A stretch of 64,000 nucleotides of DNA, taken from assembly GCA_964385695.1 (NCBI GenBank), contig CAYLQA010000001.1:1-64000 (forward strand), written 5' to 3'. A model generated the notes under the pieces. It ran no database searches. It was not told the DNA's origin and worked only from the letters and a program-made list of their open reading frames with translations. The translations under genes were made by a program, and so were the position numbers. Source of the DNA: CAYLQA01 sp964385695 (GTDB taxonomy: Bacteria > Desulfobacterota > Desulfobulbia > Desulfobulbales > Desulfurivibrionaceae). This document shows positions 26,177 to 35,757 of the stretch, piece by piece. Positions within the stretch are counted from its first letter, which is position 1; each line of letters begins with the position of its first letter.

Positions 26177-27049
26177 ATGGAGTTCAATGAGCTGAAAATT
26201 TTTCTGACGGTTGCCCAGAAGGGAAGCATATCACGAGCAGCTGAGAAGCTGCATTACGTTCAATCGAACGTCACGGCGCGGATTAAAAATTTAGAGGAAC
26301 GCCTGGGCGTCACTCTTTTTCACCGTAAAAGCAATGGGGTAACCCTGACCCACTCTGGCCACATGCTCCTGGACTATGCCGAACGTATTCTTCTTTTGGC
26401 CAAGGAGGCGGAAAATGTCATCAGCAACCAGGTTGAGCCAAAGGGAAAGTTGCTGATCGGCTCGATAGAAACGACCGCCGCAATTCGCCTGCCGTCAGTT
26501 CTGGCTTCGTATCACCGCGATTTCCCAATGGTCGACCTGAATTTAATAACAGGACCTTCCGAAGTGTCTTTAAAGCGTCTCATTGATTTTCAGCTTGATG
26601 CAGCGCTTATCTCCGGGACGATTGCCAACGATTGGGTGACTGCTGAAAAGGCATTTGAAGAAGAGGTCGTGCTGGTAGCCCCTTTTGGTGTGAGCTCGCC
26701 CGATGAGGTTGAAAATTTTAGAATCTTGGTTTTTCGCGCAGGGTGCAGCTATAGGGCTCAATTGGAGGGCTGGCTCAGAAAAACAGGCAGAATTCCCTAT
26801 CTGGTTACGGAGTTTGGTTCGCTGGAGGGAATTATTGGCTGCGTCGCAGCAGGAATGGGGGTCAGCTTTTTGCCGCGTTCTTTTATTGATCGGCCCCAGT
26901 ACAGTGAGCAGTGTTCACTTCTCAGCCTGCCGAAAGAGTACAGCAACGTGACCACCTGGTTTGTACGCAGAAAAAATGAGCAGCCCAGTAAGGCCATGCA
27001 GGTGTTTATGGATCTGCTTTTAGCAGGGACTTCCCAGGCTGCAACCTAA
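26177..27049 (+). CDS. LysR-family transcriptional regulator
   Basis: A 290-residue regulator. The N-terminal winged helix (MEFNELKIFLTVAQKGSISR... HYVQSNVTARIKNLEERLG) is typical, and the remaining 200 residues are the inducer-binding domain. The start at 26177 fits the family; a longer frame from 26147 is not needed. It probably regulates the divergent MFS/tautomerase/trmO genes through the 70-base gap. Confidence 0.9.
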   Translation: MEFNELKIFLTVAQKGSISRAAEKLHYVQSNVTARIKNLEERLGVTLFHRKSNGVTLTHSGHMLLDYAERILLLAKEAENVISNQVEPKGKLLIGSIETTAAIRLPSVLASYHRDFPMVDLNLITGPSEVSLKRLIDFQLDAALISGTIANDWVTAEKAFEEEVVLVAPFGVSSPDEVENFRILVFRAGCSYRAQLEGWLRKTGRIPYLVTEFGSLEGIIGCVAAGMGVSFLPRSFIDRPQYSEQCSLLSLPKEYSNVTTWFVRRKNEQPSKAMQVFMDLLLAGTSQAAT

Positions 27050-27115
27050 GATTTTATACGCCACATTCAACTCTGGCAGAGTGCGCAGTTTGCCCTTAAG
27101 AGATTTTAATGGGTG

Positions 27116-27742
27116 TCACTCTGTTTGGTTTCTTGTTTTTAATGAATGTAGATATTGGTCAATTTTCTGTTGAATAGCTTGCCTCTTATATGCGGAAATT
27201 TGGCGCCCATTTAGAAAAAGAGAGGGGGTAAATCGTACATTATTATCCAGTGCTTCCTGAATATCCCGGTCGATAAGTTTTTGAAGCTCAGGGTCATTAA
27301 TATCTTTTTTGAATTTTTCTATGTTGAGGCCTGTCTCTTCAGCTATCTCTAAGATGACGTCACTGTTTAAAGAGCTTGCTCTCGCATATAATATATCTGA
27401 AAATTGCCCATACTTTCCTTGTCGATTAGCTGCAAGAGACGCTATAGCGGCAGCCATTGAAGATGAATGATGTCTGTTGGGTAAATATTTCATAACCAGC
27501 CGAACAGTCTCAGGATTATTCTCAAGCACCTGCTTGAGTTCAAGCTGCAGGAACCTGCAACCGGGTCATTGGAAATCTGCGAACACTACAAGTTCAACCG
27601 GTGCATTGGCTGGCCCCATCACTGGTGAGTGTTGTGTGTCAAATTCAACATTTTGCTCACCAGCAGCATATGTGAGAGAACTACTGAAACTAAAAAGAAG
27701 AATTAACAAAAGGAGCTTACTGCGGTTTTGTCTTTCTTTCAT
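27116..27742 (-). CDS. DsbA-like exported selenoprotein (UPGC)
   Basis: Reading through UGA at 27566-27568 (codon 59) joins a signal peptide (MKERQNRSKLLLLILLFSFS, cut near TYA) to a DsbA domain. The active site is VELVVFADFQ-U-PGCRFLQL and the cis-Pro loop is RFTPSLFLNGRQIS. A 6-bp hairpin (27544-27561, GUUGCA/UGCAGC with loop GGUUCC) starts 4 bases after the UGA and fits a bacterial SECIS. At 208 residues it is a Thioredoxin_4-type DsbA, paralogous to the one at 35140. The leader carries a GEMM-like attenuator (27770-27868). Confidence 0.87.
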
Positions 27743-27769
27743 AATTGCGGTCTCCCTTTCATTTCCAAC

Positions 27770-27868
27770 AAAAAAAGCCGAGCAACCTTTCTCTGGGGTA
27801 ACCCGGCTCACTTGTTTATTTGAATTCCTTAGTTATCCTTCCCTGCCTCTCGACAGGTTCGGCTTTTT
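27770..27868 (-). promoter_or_regulatory. GEMM-like (c-di-GMP-I) leader with terminator
   Basis: On the minus strand the leader has CCTGTCGAGAGGCAGGGA followed by GAGCCGGGTTACC, two conserved blocks of the c-di-GMP-I riboswitch. The usual GACGCAAAGCC between them is replaced by AAGGATAACTAAGG, so this is a variant or a decayed copy. AGCCGGGTTACC pairs with GGTTGCTCGGCT ahead of a T run, forming a terminator at 27770-27808. The 5' segment AAAAAGCCGA can pair with the same strand, giving a plausible switch. It lies about 30 bases before the DsbA-like start. Confidence 0.45.
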
Positions 27869-27986
27869 CTTATTTTTACATCTATTTTATTTTAAGGAGA
27901 GTTTTGTGTCAATCCATCAAGGTGATAGGCGGTGGTGGAGCCCCTGTTGTGAGGTTAAACATCAATCCCCCGCGCTTCAGGGGGGC

Positions 27987-28029
27987 CTGGAAGTGATGCC
28001 GCACGCGTGAAACAGGCATGCACTTCCAG
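27987..28029. repeat. Long imperfect hairpin of unknown type
   Basis: CTGGAAGTGATGCC (27987-28000) pairs with GGCATGCACTTCCAG (28015-28029) with one bulged base, beside a small CCCCC/GGGGG hairpin at 27967-27985. No gene is seen in 27869-28111; this element is the only structure there. It may be part of an RNA or a mobile-element end. Confidence 0.4.
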
Positions 28030-28111
28030 CCGCAAGGGGAAGAGAGGGTATGCTTCTCAGACTATGGAATTATTCCTTCTGTTGATTACATAACCATGAA
28101 TGACAGGTGAA

Positions 28112-28816
28112 TTACGCCATTTTCAACTCAGGCAGGATAAGCTGTTTCCCTTCATGGATGATCTTGCCTGCTTCCTTGAGTGCTTTCATAGCTCGGGTAA
28201 TGCTGACCCGGTGGGCTCCTGTTAAAAAGCTCATATCCTCATGGGTTAAAGGAAACTGGATTACGACTCCCTGGGGGCCCGGCGTCCCATGTTCTTTGGC
28301 AACGCTGCTCAGCACGCGGTAGAGCCGATCTTCAATGTTGGTTACGGCCAGGTTTTCCACACGACTGGTCAGCCAACTGATTCTATCGCTCAGGTTTTTT
28401 ATGATTTGCAGGCCCACCTTGGGGTGTTGGAGGATCAATTCCTCAAATTGTTTTCGATTGAAGCCGCAGGTCAGGGTGTCCTCAAGGCAATAGGCGCTGA
28501 CAGGGTACAACCCTTCTTCGGAAAACATATTTTCACCGACAAAATCGCCTGCCTTGCGGATATCAAGGGTCAGTTCGGTGCCGTCTTCAAGAACCTTGGT
28601 GAGTTTGACCCGGCCGCCCTTGAGCAAAAACATCTCATCGGCCGGGTCTCCCTGCATGAACAAGGCCTGCCCTGTATCTGATTTTTTCCGGAGCGCCTCT
28701 TTGCTGAGTGCTGCAATCTCAGCCGGTTCCAGGTTCTGGAAGAGCCAAAGATGCCCGATACAGGTTGGAGCCAGTTCGATATCCGGCCCGGCTACTTCTT
28801 GACAAAGACAGCCCAT
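28112..28816 (-). CDS. Crp/Fnr-family regulator
   Basis: A 234-residue regulator with a cyclic-nucleotide-type sensor domain (GQALFMQGDPADEMFLLKGG) and C-terminal winged helix (THEDMSFLTGAHRVSITRAM). Near the start are C3, C5 and C18 (MGCLCQEV, APTCIGHLW), so an iron-sulfur or heme cofactor is possible. The start at 28816 is 10 bases after GGAGG. It follows the flavoprotein gene on the same strand and is a candidate regulator of the redox genes nearby. Confidence 0.85.
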   Translation of the reverse strand: MGCLCQEVAGPDIELAPTCIGHLWLFQNLEPAEIAALSKEALRKKSDTGQALFMQGDPADEMFLLKGGRVKLTKVLEDGTELTLDIRKAGDFVGENMFSEEGLYPVSAYCLEDTLTCGFNRKQFEELILQHPKVGLQIIKNLSDRISWLTSRVENLAVTNIEDRLYRVLSSVAKEHGTPGPQGVVIQFPLTHEDMSFLTGAHRVSITRAMKALKEAGKIIHEGKQLILPELKMA

Positions 28817-28905
28817 GAATGAATTTCCTCCGATTGATTGGCTACGTTGCATATCTTACAGGCATCGCGATATTTATTCACTCACGACAGGAGAAAGTTG
28901 TAGTC

Positions 28906-29559
28906 TTACATCAAACTCACTTTTTTCAGCCTGTCAGCTATCTCTTTGCCGAGTTGAGCTGCCTGCTGCCATGTTTCTTTTTGCTCTTCTGCCTTACAAA
29001 ATTTATCAGGGGTAACTTCGGTGTCTTCACCAAAGACCCATGGTAAGGCACTCATGGGGCAGTTGTCTCCATACCCACAGATCAGGCACTCGACGTTGCC
29101 AACCACCTTGAGCTGGCCCAGCACTTCCATCCCTTCCATGGTCAGCGCCTGGCTGATTTGATTGGTTGCCTCCTCAAGCCCAGGTGCACCGCGACCGATA
29201 CCGGTCACCACGGTCACTGCCAGCTTCCCACGGTTCAAGCCAGTTTGATGCCGAAGGGAAAAAAGTCGCTCTAAAAAGGCCTTGGTGAAACCATCAACCG
29301 TTCCGTATGGCGGATATCCACCAACCACAATGGCTCCGGCATACTTAACTTTTTCAGCAATTTCCTGAAAGTCGTCCTTTACCTTACAGACATTGTCTTT
29401 TACGCAGCCAAGACAGGCGATGCAGGGTTGAACCTTGCGTCTGGACAACTTGATGAACTCCGTTTCAAGGCCTGTGTTTGCCAGAACCGCCTTCACAACC
29501 CTGTCCGTATTTGAGTTTTTAACAGGGCTTCCGGAAATACCGATAACTTGAGGTTTCAT
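28906..29559 (-). CDS. Iron-sulfur flavoprotein-like NADPH/FMN reductase
   Basis: Starts VIGISGSPVKNSNTDRVV, the FMN-phosphate loop of flavodoxin-like reductases, followed by a compact cluster motif CIACLGCVKDNVC (about residues 47-59) and GAIVVGGYPPYGTVDGFTKA. More cysteines lie at CLICGYGDNC. This pattern fits the iron-sulfur flavoprotein group of anaerobes, which pass electrons to unknown acceptors. It precedes the Crp-family gene on the minus strand and diverges from the fdh operon. Confidence 0.8.
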   Translation of the reverse strand: MKPQVIGISGSPVKNSNTDRVVKAVLANTGLETEFIKLSRRKVQPCIACLGCVKDNVCKVKDDFQEIAEKVKYAGAIVVGGYPPYGTVDGFTKAFLERLFSLRHQTGLNRGKLAVTVVTGIGRGAPGLEEATNQISQALTMEGMEVLGQLKVVGNVECLICGYGDNCPMSALPWVFGEDTEVTPDKFCKAEEQKETWQQAAQLGKEIADRLKKVSLM

Positions 29560-29865
29560 AGTCTACTCCTTGGAAAATTTTGTTCATTTCCTGTGAGTAT
29601 ACTGAGCCCTCAATATGGATGTTGTAGCGGCTGCTACAATCTGTGAATTTTTTGAAAAAATTATTTGCCAATTGTTTATCAGTCTCTGTGCACAGCCTCA
29701 TCTTATTATTGTACTGTTCAAAGCAGTTTTTATCCCACACCGTAGTACCTCTTTTTGTTTTTTTCTGGATTTTGTTTTTCGTCGTAACCTCCCTCAATGA
29801 AAATAAATTTCCCCCTCTTTACATCCTCCTATCCCTTCAAAGAAAAAATATGTTGCATTCCTGCG

Positions 29866-29908
29866 ATAGGTATTTATACTTACCAGTATTAATACCTATG
29901 TATAAATA
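29866..29908. promoter_or_regulatory. Inverted repeats upstream of fdhA
   Basis: ATAGGTATT (29866-29874) and AATACCTAT (29891-29899) are perfect inverted copies; TATTTATAC and GTATAAATA (29871-29908) form a second, overlapping pair. They lie about 130 bases before fdhA in an AT-rich 474-base gap (29560-30033) that contains no gene, and may be an operator. Confidence 0.4.
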
Positions 29909-30033
29909 CATACGATGAAATACGTAGGGAAGGCGAGTGCGCAGGTGGCTTCGGTAAGCTGGCAAGGGGGCTGGTAGCGCCCTTGTTTAATGGTACTTGA
30001 GGCCATTTTTGTAAACCCGATTGGAGGAGAGAC

Positions 30034-33000
30034 ATGGGTCTGTCAAGAAGAGATTTTTTGAAGTACAGCGGCGGCGCCGCCGTTGCCGGCACAGTGGCCA
30101 AAGGGGTTGTCCCCGGCGATGCCACTGCCAATGTGCCGGATAACCGGCTCAAGGGAGCCAAGGTCAGCACCACCATCTGCCCGTATTGTGCAGTGGGGTG
30201 CGGCATGCTGGTACACAGCAAAAACGGCAAGGTGATCAACATTGAGGGAGATCCCGATCACCCGGTCAACCGTGGAACGCTTTGTTCCAAAGGTGCATCT
30301 GTTTTTCAGATCGCCAACAACGAAAAAAGGGTAACCAAGCCCATGTATCGCGCCCCTGGCGCCAGCGAGTGGAAAGAGGTCGAGTGGGACTGGGCCTTTG
30401 ATCGTCTTGCTAAAAAAATTAAAGAAACCCGTGATAAGACCTTTGTCACAAAAAATAAAAAAGGGCAGGTGGTTAACCGCTGCGACGGTATCGCAAGCGT
30501 TGGTAGCGCCGCTCTTGATAATGAAGAGTGTTACATCTACCAGAAATGGTTACGCTCTCTCGGCCTGGTGTATATAGAACATCAGGCACGTATCTGACAC
30601 AGCGCAACAGTTGCGGCTCTGGCAGAGTCGTTCGGTCGCGGTGCAATGACAAACCATTGGATTGATCTGAGAAACTCCGATGTAATTCTCATCATGGGCA
30701 GCAATGCCGCGGAGAATCATCCAATCTCCTTTAAACACATCACTGATGCCAAAGATAAAGGCGCAACCCTGATCAGCGTGGACCCACGCTTCACTCGGAC
30801 TTCGGCCAAGGCGGATATTTTTGCCTCCCTGCGTTCCGGCTCCGATATCGCTTTCCTGGGCGGTATGATCAACTACATCATTGAAAACAAGCTCTACCAC
30901 GAGGATTACGTCAAGCTCTACACCAATGGCACATTCCTGGTGAACGATGATTTCAAGATGCCTGGCGAGCTGGACGGACTTTTCTCCGGCTATGATCCCA
31001 AGACGAAGAAATACGATAAAAAGGCCTGGGCCTTCCAAAAGGATGAAAAGGGCATCGTTAAAAAAGACGAGTCCATGAAATCCTCACTGAGCGTACTGCA
31101 GCTGCTGAAAAAGCATTTTGAGCGCTACGACCTGGATACCGTCTCCCAGATCACCGGTACTCCCAAGGAAGACCTGGTCAAGGTTTACGAGACCTATGGC
31201 GCCACCGGTAAAGCAGATAAGGTTGCCACCGTTTGTTATGCCATGGGTTGGACCCAGCATACCGTTGGCGTGCAGAACATCCGCACCATGGCCATCATCC
31301 AGCTGCTGCTGGGTAACATCGGCCGTGCCGGTGGTGGTGTCAACGCCCTGCGCGGTGAGAGTAACGTACAGGGGTCCACCGACCACTGTCTGCTCTTCCA
31401 CATCCTGCCCGGTTACCTGAAAACCCCCAAGGCCTCTTTGCCAACGCTCAAGGCCTATAACGACAAATACACCCCCAAGACCAAAGAAGAGCGCAGTGCC
31501 AACTGGTGGGGCCATTATGCCAAGTACTCCACCTCGCTGCTCAAAGCCCATTACGGCGATGCGGCCACTGCGGAAAATGACTTTGGTTACGCCTGGCTGC
31601 CCAAGCTCGATGATGGTCAGAACGCTTCCTGGTTGCGCATCTTTGACGAGATGAGCAAGGGAGAGTTCGAGGGCTTTTTTGCCTGGGGCCAGAACCCGGC
31701 CTGTTCCGGCGCCAACTCCAACAAGACCAGAAAGGCGATGGCCAAGCTTGATTGGCTGGTCAATGTCAACCTGTTCGATAACGAGACCGGCTCCTTCTGG
31801 AAAGGTCCTGGCATGGATCCCAAGGAGATTAAGACCGAGGTCTTTTTCCTGCCTTGTGCTGCCTGGGTTGAAAAAGAAGGTTCCATCACCAACTCCGGCC
31901 GTTGGGCCCAGTGGCGTTACAAGGCGGTTAATCCGCCGGGTGAGGCCATGCCCGATGCCGAGATCTTGAACGAGCTCTTCTTCCGTGTGAAAAAACTCTA
32001 CGAGAAGGAAGGCGGCGTTTATCCCGCTCCGGTCACCAAACTGGCCTGGGATTACGGAGAAAAAGATGCCTCCGGCAAAGTCACCCACATGGACAGCCAC
32101 CTGATCGCCAAGGAGATCAACGGCTACTTCCTGAAAGACACCGTGGTCAAGGGCAAGTCCTTTAAGAAAGGCACCCTGGTCCCGAGCTTTGCTTATCTCA
32201 CCGACGACGGTTCCACCTCTTCGGGTAACTGGCTCTACTGCAACTCTTACACCGAAAAGGGCAACATGATGGCCCGCCGCTCCCAGAAGGATCCGTCCGG
32301 AATCGGATTGTACCCTGAGTGGTCCTGGTGTTGGCCTGTAAACCGCCGCATCATCTACAACCGCGCCTCGGTTGACGAGTTCGGTAAGCCTTGGGATCCC
32401 AAACGCGCCGTTATCAAGTGGAACGGCAGCAAGTGGGTCGGCGATGTACCCGATGGCGGCTGGCCGCCACTCAAGAATGCCGACGGCACGGACAATCCCA
32501 AAGCCAAGAAGGGATTCATCATGAAGCCCGGCGGCGTGGCCCATATCTTCGGCCCCGGCCGTGCGGACGGACCTTTCCCCGAGCATTACGAGCCTCTGGA
32601 GTGTCCTGTGCAGGAGAACCCCATGAGCAAGAAGCACCGCATCAATCCAACGGCCCCGATGTTTGAGGGTGAGGACGATGCCTATGCCTCATGCGATATG
32701 CGTTTCCCCTTTGTCGCTTCCACCTACCGGGTGACCGAGCATTGGCAGACCGGTGTTATGACCAGGCATACCCCTTGGTTGCTTGAGATGCAGCCCCAGA
32801 TGTTTGTTGAGATCAGCAAGGAGCTGGCCAGCGAATTGGGTATCGAAAACGGCGAAAAGGTTTCGGTTGAATCCGCCCGTGGTTCCCTGTGGGCCAAGGC
32901 TGTGGTTACTACCCGTCTCAAGCCTTTCAAAGTTATGGGTTCCACTGTCCATCAGGTCGGCCTGCCCTGGCATTTTGGCTGGCAGTATCCCGAGGACGGC

Positions 33001-33102
33001 AGCGGCGGCGAGAGTGCCAACCTGCTCACCCCCTCCATCGGTGATCCGAACACCATGATACCTGAAACCAAGGCCTTTATGGTCAATGTCAAGAAGATGT
33101 AG
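30034..33102 (+). CDS. fdhA: Formate dehydrogenase alpha subunit, selenocysteine
   Basis: A 1022-residue molybdo/tungstopterin enzyme oxidising formate to CO2. The Tat signal is GLSRRDFLKYSGGAA. An iron-sulfur site follows (CPYCAVGCGM...LCSKG). UGA at 30595-30597 (codon 188) lies in EHQARI-U-HSATVA, the catalytic Sec position of FdnG-type enzymes (Sec196 in E. coli FdnG). A hairpin with loop GGCUCU about 13 bases downstream (30611-30625) resembles the fdhF SECIS. The C-terminal half is the pterin-binding domain. The Tat signal places it in the periplasm. It is followed directly by its ferredoxin and membrane subunits. Confidence 0.97.
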
Positions 33103-33112
33103 GGAGGCGGAA

Positions 33113-33880
33113 ATGGAAAAGAGTGTACTCATAGACCTTACCCGTTGTACAGGATGCCGGGCCTGCCAGGTCTCCTGTAAGCAATGGAACAAGCGCGCCG
33201 CCCGCAAGACTGTCTTGAACGGCGATTTTACTAACCCCACCGAGCTGAGCTCTGATTGCTATACGCATATCAAGTTCATCGAGCAGGAGAAAAACGGCAA
33301 GCCTGTCTGGGCCTTTGTTAAGGACCAGTGCCTGCATTGCAAGGATCCTGCTTGTGCCTCCGCTTGTCCGGTAGGTGCTTTGACCAAAACCAAAGAAGGT
33401 CCGGTCAACTACAGCTACGACAAATGTATTGGTTGCCGTTACTGCATGGTGGCCTGTCCCTTCCAGATTCCCAAGTACGAGTGGGAAAAGGTCCTGCCCT
33501 GGGTTCAGAAGTGCAGCTTCTGTGCCGAGCGCATCAAGGACGGCATGGAGCCTGCCTGTGTCAAGACCTGCCCCACCGATACCATGTTCTACGGGGATTA
33601 TAAAACCGTATTGGCCGAGGCCAAAAGCCGGATCAAGCAGAACCCCGGCAAATACGTGAACCACATCTACGGCCAGGATGAAGCTGGTGGTACCACCTGG
33701 ATGTATATCTCCCCCATTCCGTTCAAGGAGCTGGGATTCAGTACGGAAATTCCGAAAAAGCAGCTGCCCAGCCTGACTTGGGCACCGCTTTCGACGATTC
33801 CCGGAAAGGTGGCCGGTATGGTTGCGGCCCTTTCCGCCATTGCCTATTTCAGAAACCGCGGAAGTGAGGAGGAGAAATAA
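33113..33880 (+). CDS. fdhB: Formate dehydrogenase beta subunit, 4x[4Fe-4S] ferredoxin
   Basis: A 255-residue electron-transfer subunit with four Cys clusters: CTGCRACQVSC, CLHCKDPACASACP, CIGCRYCMVACP and CSFCAERI...CVKTCP. Near the C-terminus a hydrophobic stretch (KVAGMVAALSAIAYF) can anchor it to the membrane. The start at 33113 follows GGGAGG, 10 bases after fdhA. Its stop overlaps the next start (TAATG). It passes electrons from the catalytic subunit to the NrfD-like subunit. Confidence 0.95.
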   Translation: MEKSVLIDLTRCTGCRACQVSCKQWNKRAARKTVLNGDFTNPTELSSDCYTHIKFIEQEKNGKPVWAFVKDQCLHCKDPACASACPVGALTKTKEGPVNYSYDKCIGCRYCMVACPFQIPKYEWEKVLPWVQKCSFCAERIKDGMEPACVKTCPTDTMFYGDYKTVLAEAKSRIKQNPGKYVNHIYGQDEAGGTTWMYISPIPFKELGFSTEIPKKQLPSLTWAPLSTIPGKVAGMVAALSAIAYFRNRGSEEEK

Positions 33881-35019
33881 TGTCCAGTAACCAAAGAGCA
33901 GATATTCCCGTAGTGTCCGGCGGCTCGAAAGTGCTGCTGGCCCTGATGGGACTTTTCGTTGTCGCGGCGGTTTACCGCCTCTTTAACGGGCTCGGCGCCA
34001 CCACCAACCTCAGTGACACTGTGCCCTGGGGATTGTGGATCGGTATCGATGTCCTGGTGGGTGTGGCCCTGGCAGCCGGTGGTTTTACCATCACCGCCAT
34101 TGTCTACATCTTTAATATGAAAAAGTACAAACCCATTACCAAGCCTGCGGTCCTTACCGCTTATCTCGGTTACCTGATGGTCTGTGTCGGTATCTTCTTT
34201 GATATCGGCAAGCCCCATACCCTGTGGCATCCGCTGGTCATGTGGCAGCCGCAGTCCATCATGTTCGAGGTGGTTTGGTGTGTTGTTATCTACACCAGTG
34301 TGCTGACCTTTGAGTTCGCACCTTCTTTGCTGAAGGGCATGGGCAAGGACGCCACGGCTGCTAAGTTTGAGAGCAAAGGGGTTCTCTTTCCGCTGGTTAT
34401 CGCGGGAATCACCCTTTCCTTCCTGCATCAGTCATCATTGGGCGCACTGTACCTTTTGATGCCGGCCAAGCTGAACCACCTCTGGTGGAGCACCATGTTG
34501 CCGTATAACTTCTACATCTCCGCCATTGCCGCAGGTATGGCCATGATCAGCTTTGAGAGCGTGATCGCTGGCAGGATCTTCAACCACAAGATTGATCTTT
34601 CCATCCTCCAGGGGTTGGCTAAGGGTACGGCAGGCATGCTGCTCCTTTATCTGGTTGTGCGCCTGGGCGACTTAGCGCTCAAGGGCAACCTGCAGCTGAT
34701 GCTGGACGGCAGTGGAGCGAGCAAGCTCTTTTTGCTGGAGATCATCGGTTGTGCCTTCATCCCCATGATCATGCTGAGCACCCGCTCGGTACGCGAGTCC
34801 GTGTCCGGGATATTCATGGCCCAGACCTTGGTCATCGTAGGTGTGGTGTTGAACCGCTGCAATGTGAACTTTCTCTCCCAGCTCAACGAGGGCGGAAGCT
34901 ACTTCCCCTCATGGGTTGAGATCAGTGTCACCGTCGGCCTGATTGCTACCTTGATGTTTCTTTACCGGGTGGCAGTGATCAAGCTTCCGATTTTTACACA
35001 CGCGGAAGCGGATCAGTAA
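33880..35019 (+). CDS. fdhC: NrfD/HybB-type membrane subunit of formate dehydrogenase
   Basis: A 379-residue integral membrane protein with about ten helices, of the NrfD/HybB quinol-interacting family instead of the cytochrome b subunit (FdnI) of E. coli. Motifs include TVPWGLWIGIDVLVGVALAA and FDIGKPHTLWHPL. It has no heme ligand pattern, so electrons probably go straight to menaquinone. It is translationally coupled to the ferredoxin subunit. Confidence 0.92.
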   Translation: MSSNQRADIPVVSGGSKVLLALMGLFVVAAVYRLFNGLGATTNLSDTVPWGLWIGIDVLVGVALAAGGFTITAIVYIFNMKKYKPITKPAVLTAYLGYLMVCVGIFFDIGKPHTLWHPLVMWQPQSIMFEVVWCVVIYTSVLTFEFAPSLLKGMGKDATAAKFESKGVLFPLVIAGITLSFLHQSSLGALYLLMPAKLNHLWWSTMLPYNFYISAIAAGMAMISFESVIAGRIFNHKIDLSILQGLAKGTAGMLLLYLVVRLGDLALKGNLQLMLDGSGASKLFLLEIIGCAFIPMIMLSTRSVRESVSGIFMAQTLVIVGVVLNRCNVNFLSQLNEGGSYFPSWVEISVTVGLIATLMFLYRVAVIKLPIFTHAEADQ

Positions 35020-35033
35020 ATAAGCATCCTCGA

Positions 35034-35078
35034 GCTGCGGGGTGGATAACCTTCCCTCCTTCTGCCCCGTGGCTCTTT
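35034..35078 (+). terminator. Probable terminator after fdhABC
   Basis: GCTGCGGGG and CCCCGTGGC pair over nine positions (two G-U) around a 22-base loop and are followed by TCTTTTC. It lies 15 bases after the fdhC stop. Confidence 0.5.
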
Positions 35079-35139
35079 TCTCAACGCAAATATGGAGGGT
35101 AGGTAAGGTAGCTGTTTTTTAGCGACCAAAAGCGGGACT

Positions 35140-35757
35140 ATGGACTTTGGCTGGGGATTTTTCATAAAGAGATCAATGATCGTGGTGGCGGCCTTGTTGT
35201 GCTGCTCCGTGGCGGCTTTTGGCCTGGAGAAGCGGCACAACATACCGATCGGCGACTCTCCCCAGCTTGGTCCTGCATCCGCTGCGGTTACCATTATCGA
35301 GTTTATCGATTTTCAATGACCGCACTGTATGGCAGCCGGTCCGACTGTCAAACGTTTGATGAATGAGTTTAAAGGCCAAGTACGCCTGGTGCTTAAAAAT
35401 TATCCCTACCGTTACCGGGATTACTCAATGATTGCGGCCGAGGCATTGCTGGCGGCGGGTGATCAGGGCAAGTACTGGCAGATGCATGATCTGCTGTTAG
35501 TGAAATCGCCCAAGTTGGATCGTGACAGTCTTATCTCCTATGCAAAGGAGCTGGATTTGAACATCGGCCAATTTACAAGGGATTTGGACACATTGGCCCA
35601 TAAGGAAAAGATAGAGCAGGACAAGGCTCTGGCCAAGAAGATGGATCTGTATAACACGCCGACATTTTTTATTAACGGCCGCAAGGTCATCGGCAACCGG
35701 CATTACGACTATTTGAAAAAGATTGTGGAAGAGGAACTGGCTCATGCAGCGCAATAG
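35140..35757 (+). CDS. DsbA-like exported selenoprotein (UPHC)
   Basis: Reading through UGA at 35317-35319 (codon 60) yields a 205-residue DsbA-like protein whose active site is IIEFIDFQ-U-PHCMAAGP; classical DsbA has CPHC. The signal peptide (MIVVAALLCCSVAAFG) is present from either start, 35140 or 35176. The cis-Pro loop is NTPTFFINGRKVIG. A hairpin GGCAG/CUGUC with loop CCGGUCCGA (35331-35349) lies 11 bases after the UGA, a good SECIS candidate. It overlaps the peroxidase gene downstream and may reduce its heme-site cysteines or protect periplasmic thiols (inference). Confidence 0.88.

Noticed and set aside
27900..28080. 6S RNA, SRP RNA or tRNA-Sec
   Set aside because: The hairpins do not show the conserved bubble of 6S RNA, the SRP GGAAGC loop, or a cloverleaf with CCA end.
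29519..29797. 92-codon minus-strand frame overlapping the flavoprotein start
   Set aside because: Overlaps the start of a well-supported gene in another frame and has no similarity; the region is an AT-rich promoter gap.
31084..32637. 517-codon minus-strand open frame
   Set aside because: It lies wholly antisense to fdhA, and its sequence is what third-position GC bias produces opposite a real gene. No domain is recognisable.
20742..35757. Frameshift or nonsense-mutation explanation for the split genes
   Set aside because: All eight breaks are UGA, never UAA or UAG; all lie exactly on Cys/Sec positions, and the frame is unchanged on both sides.
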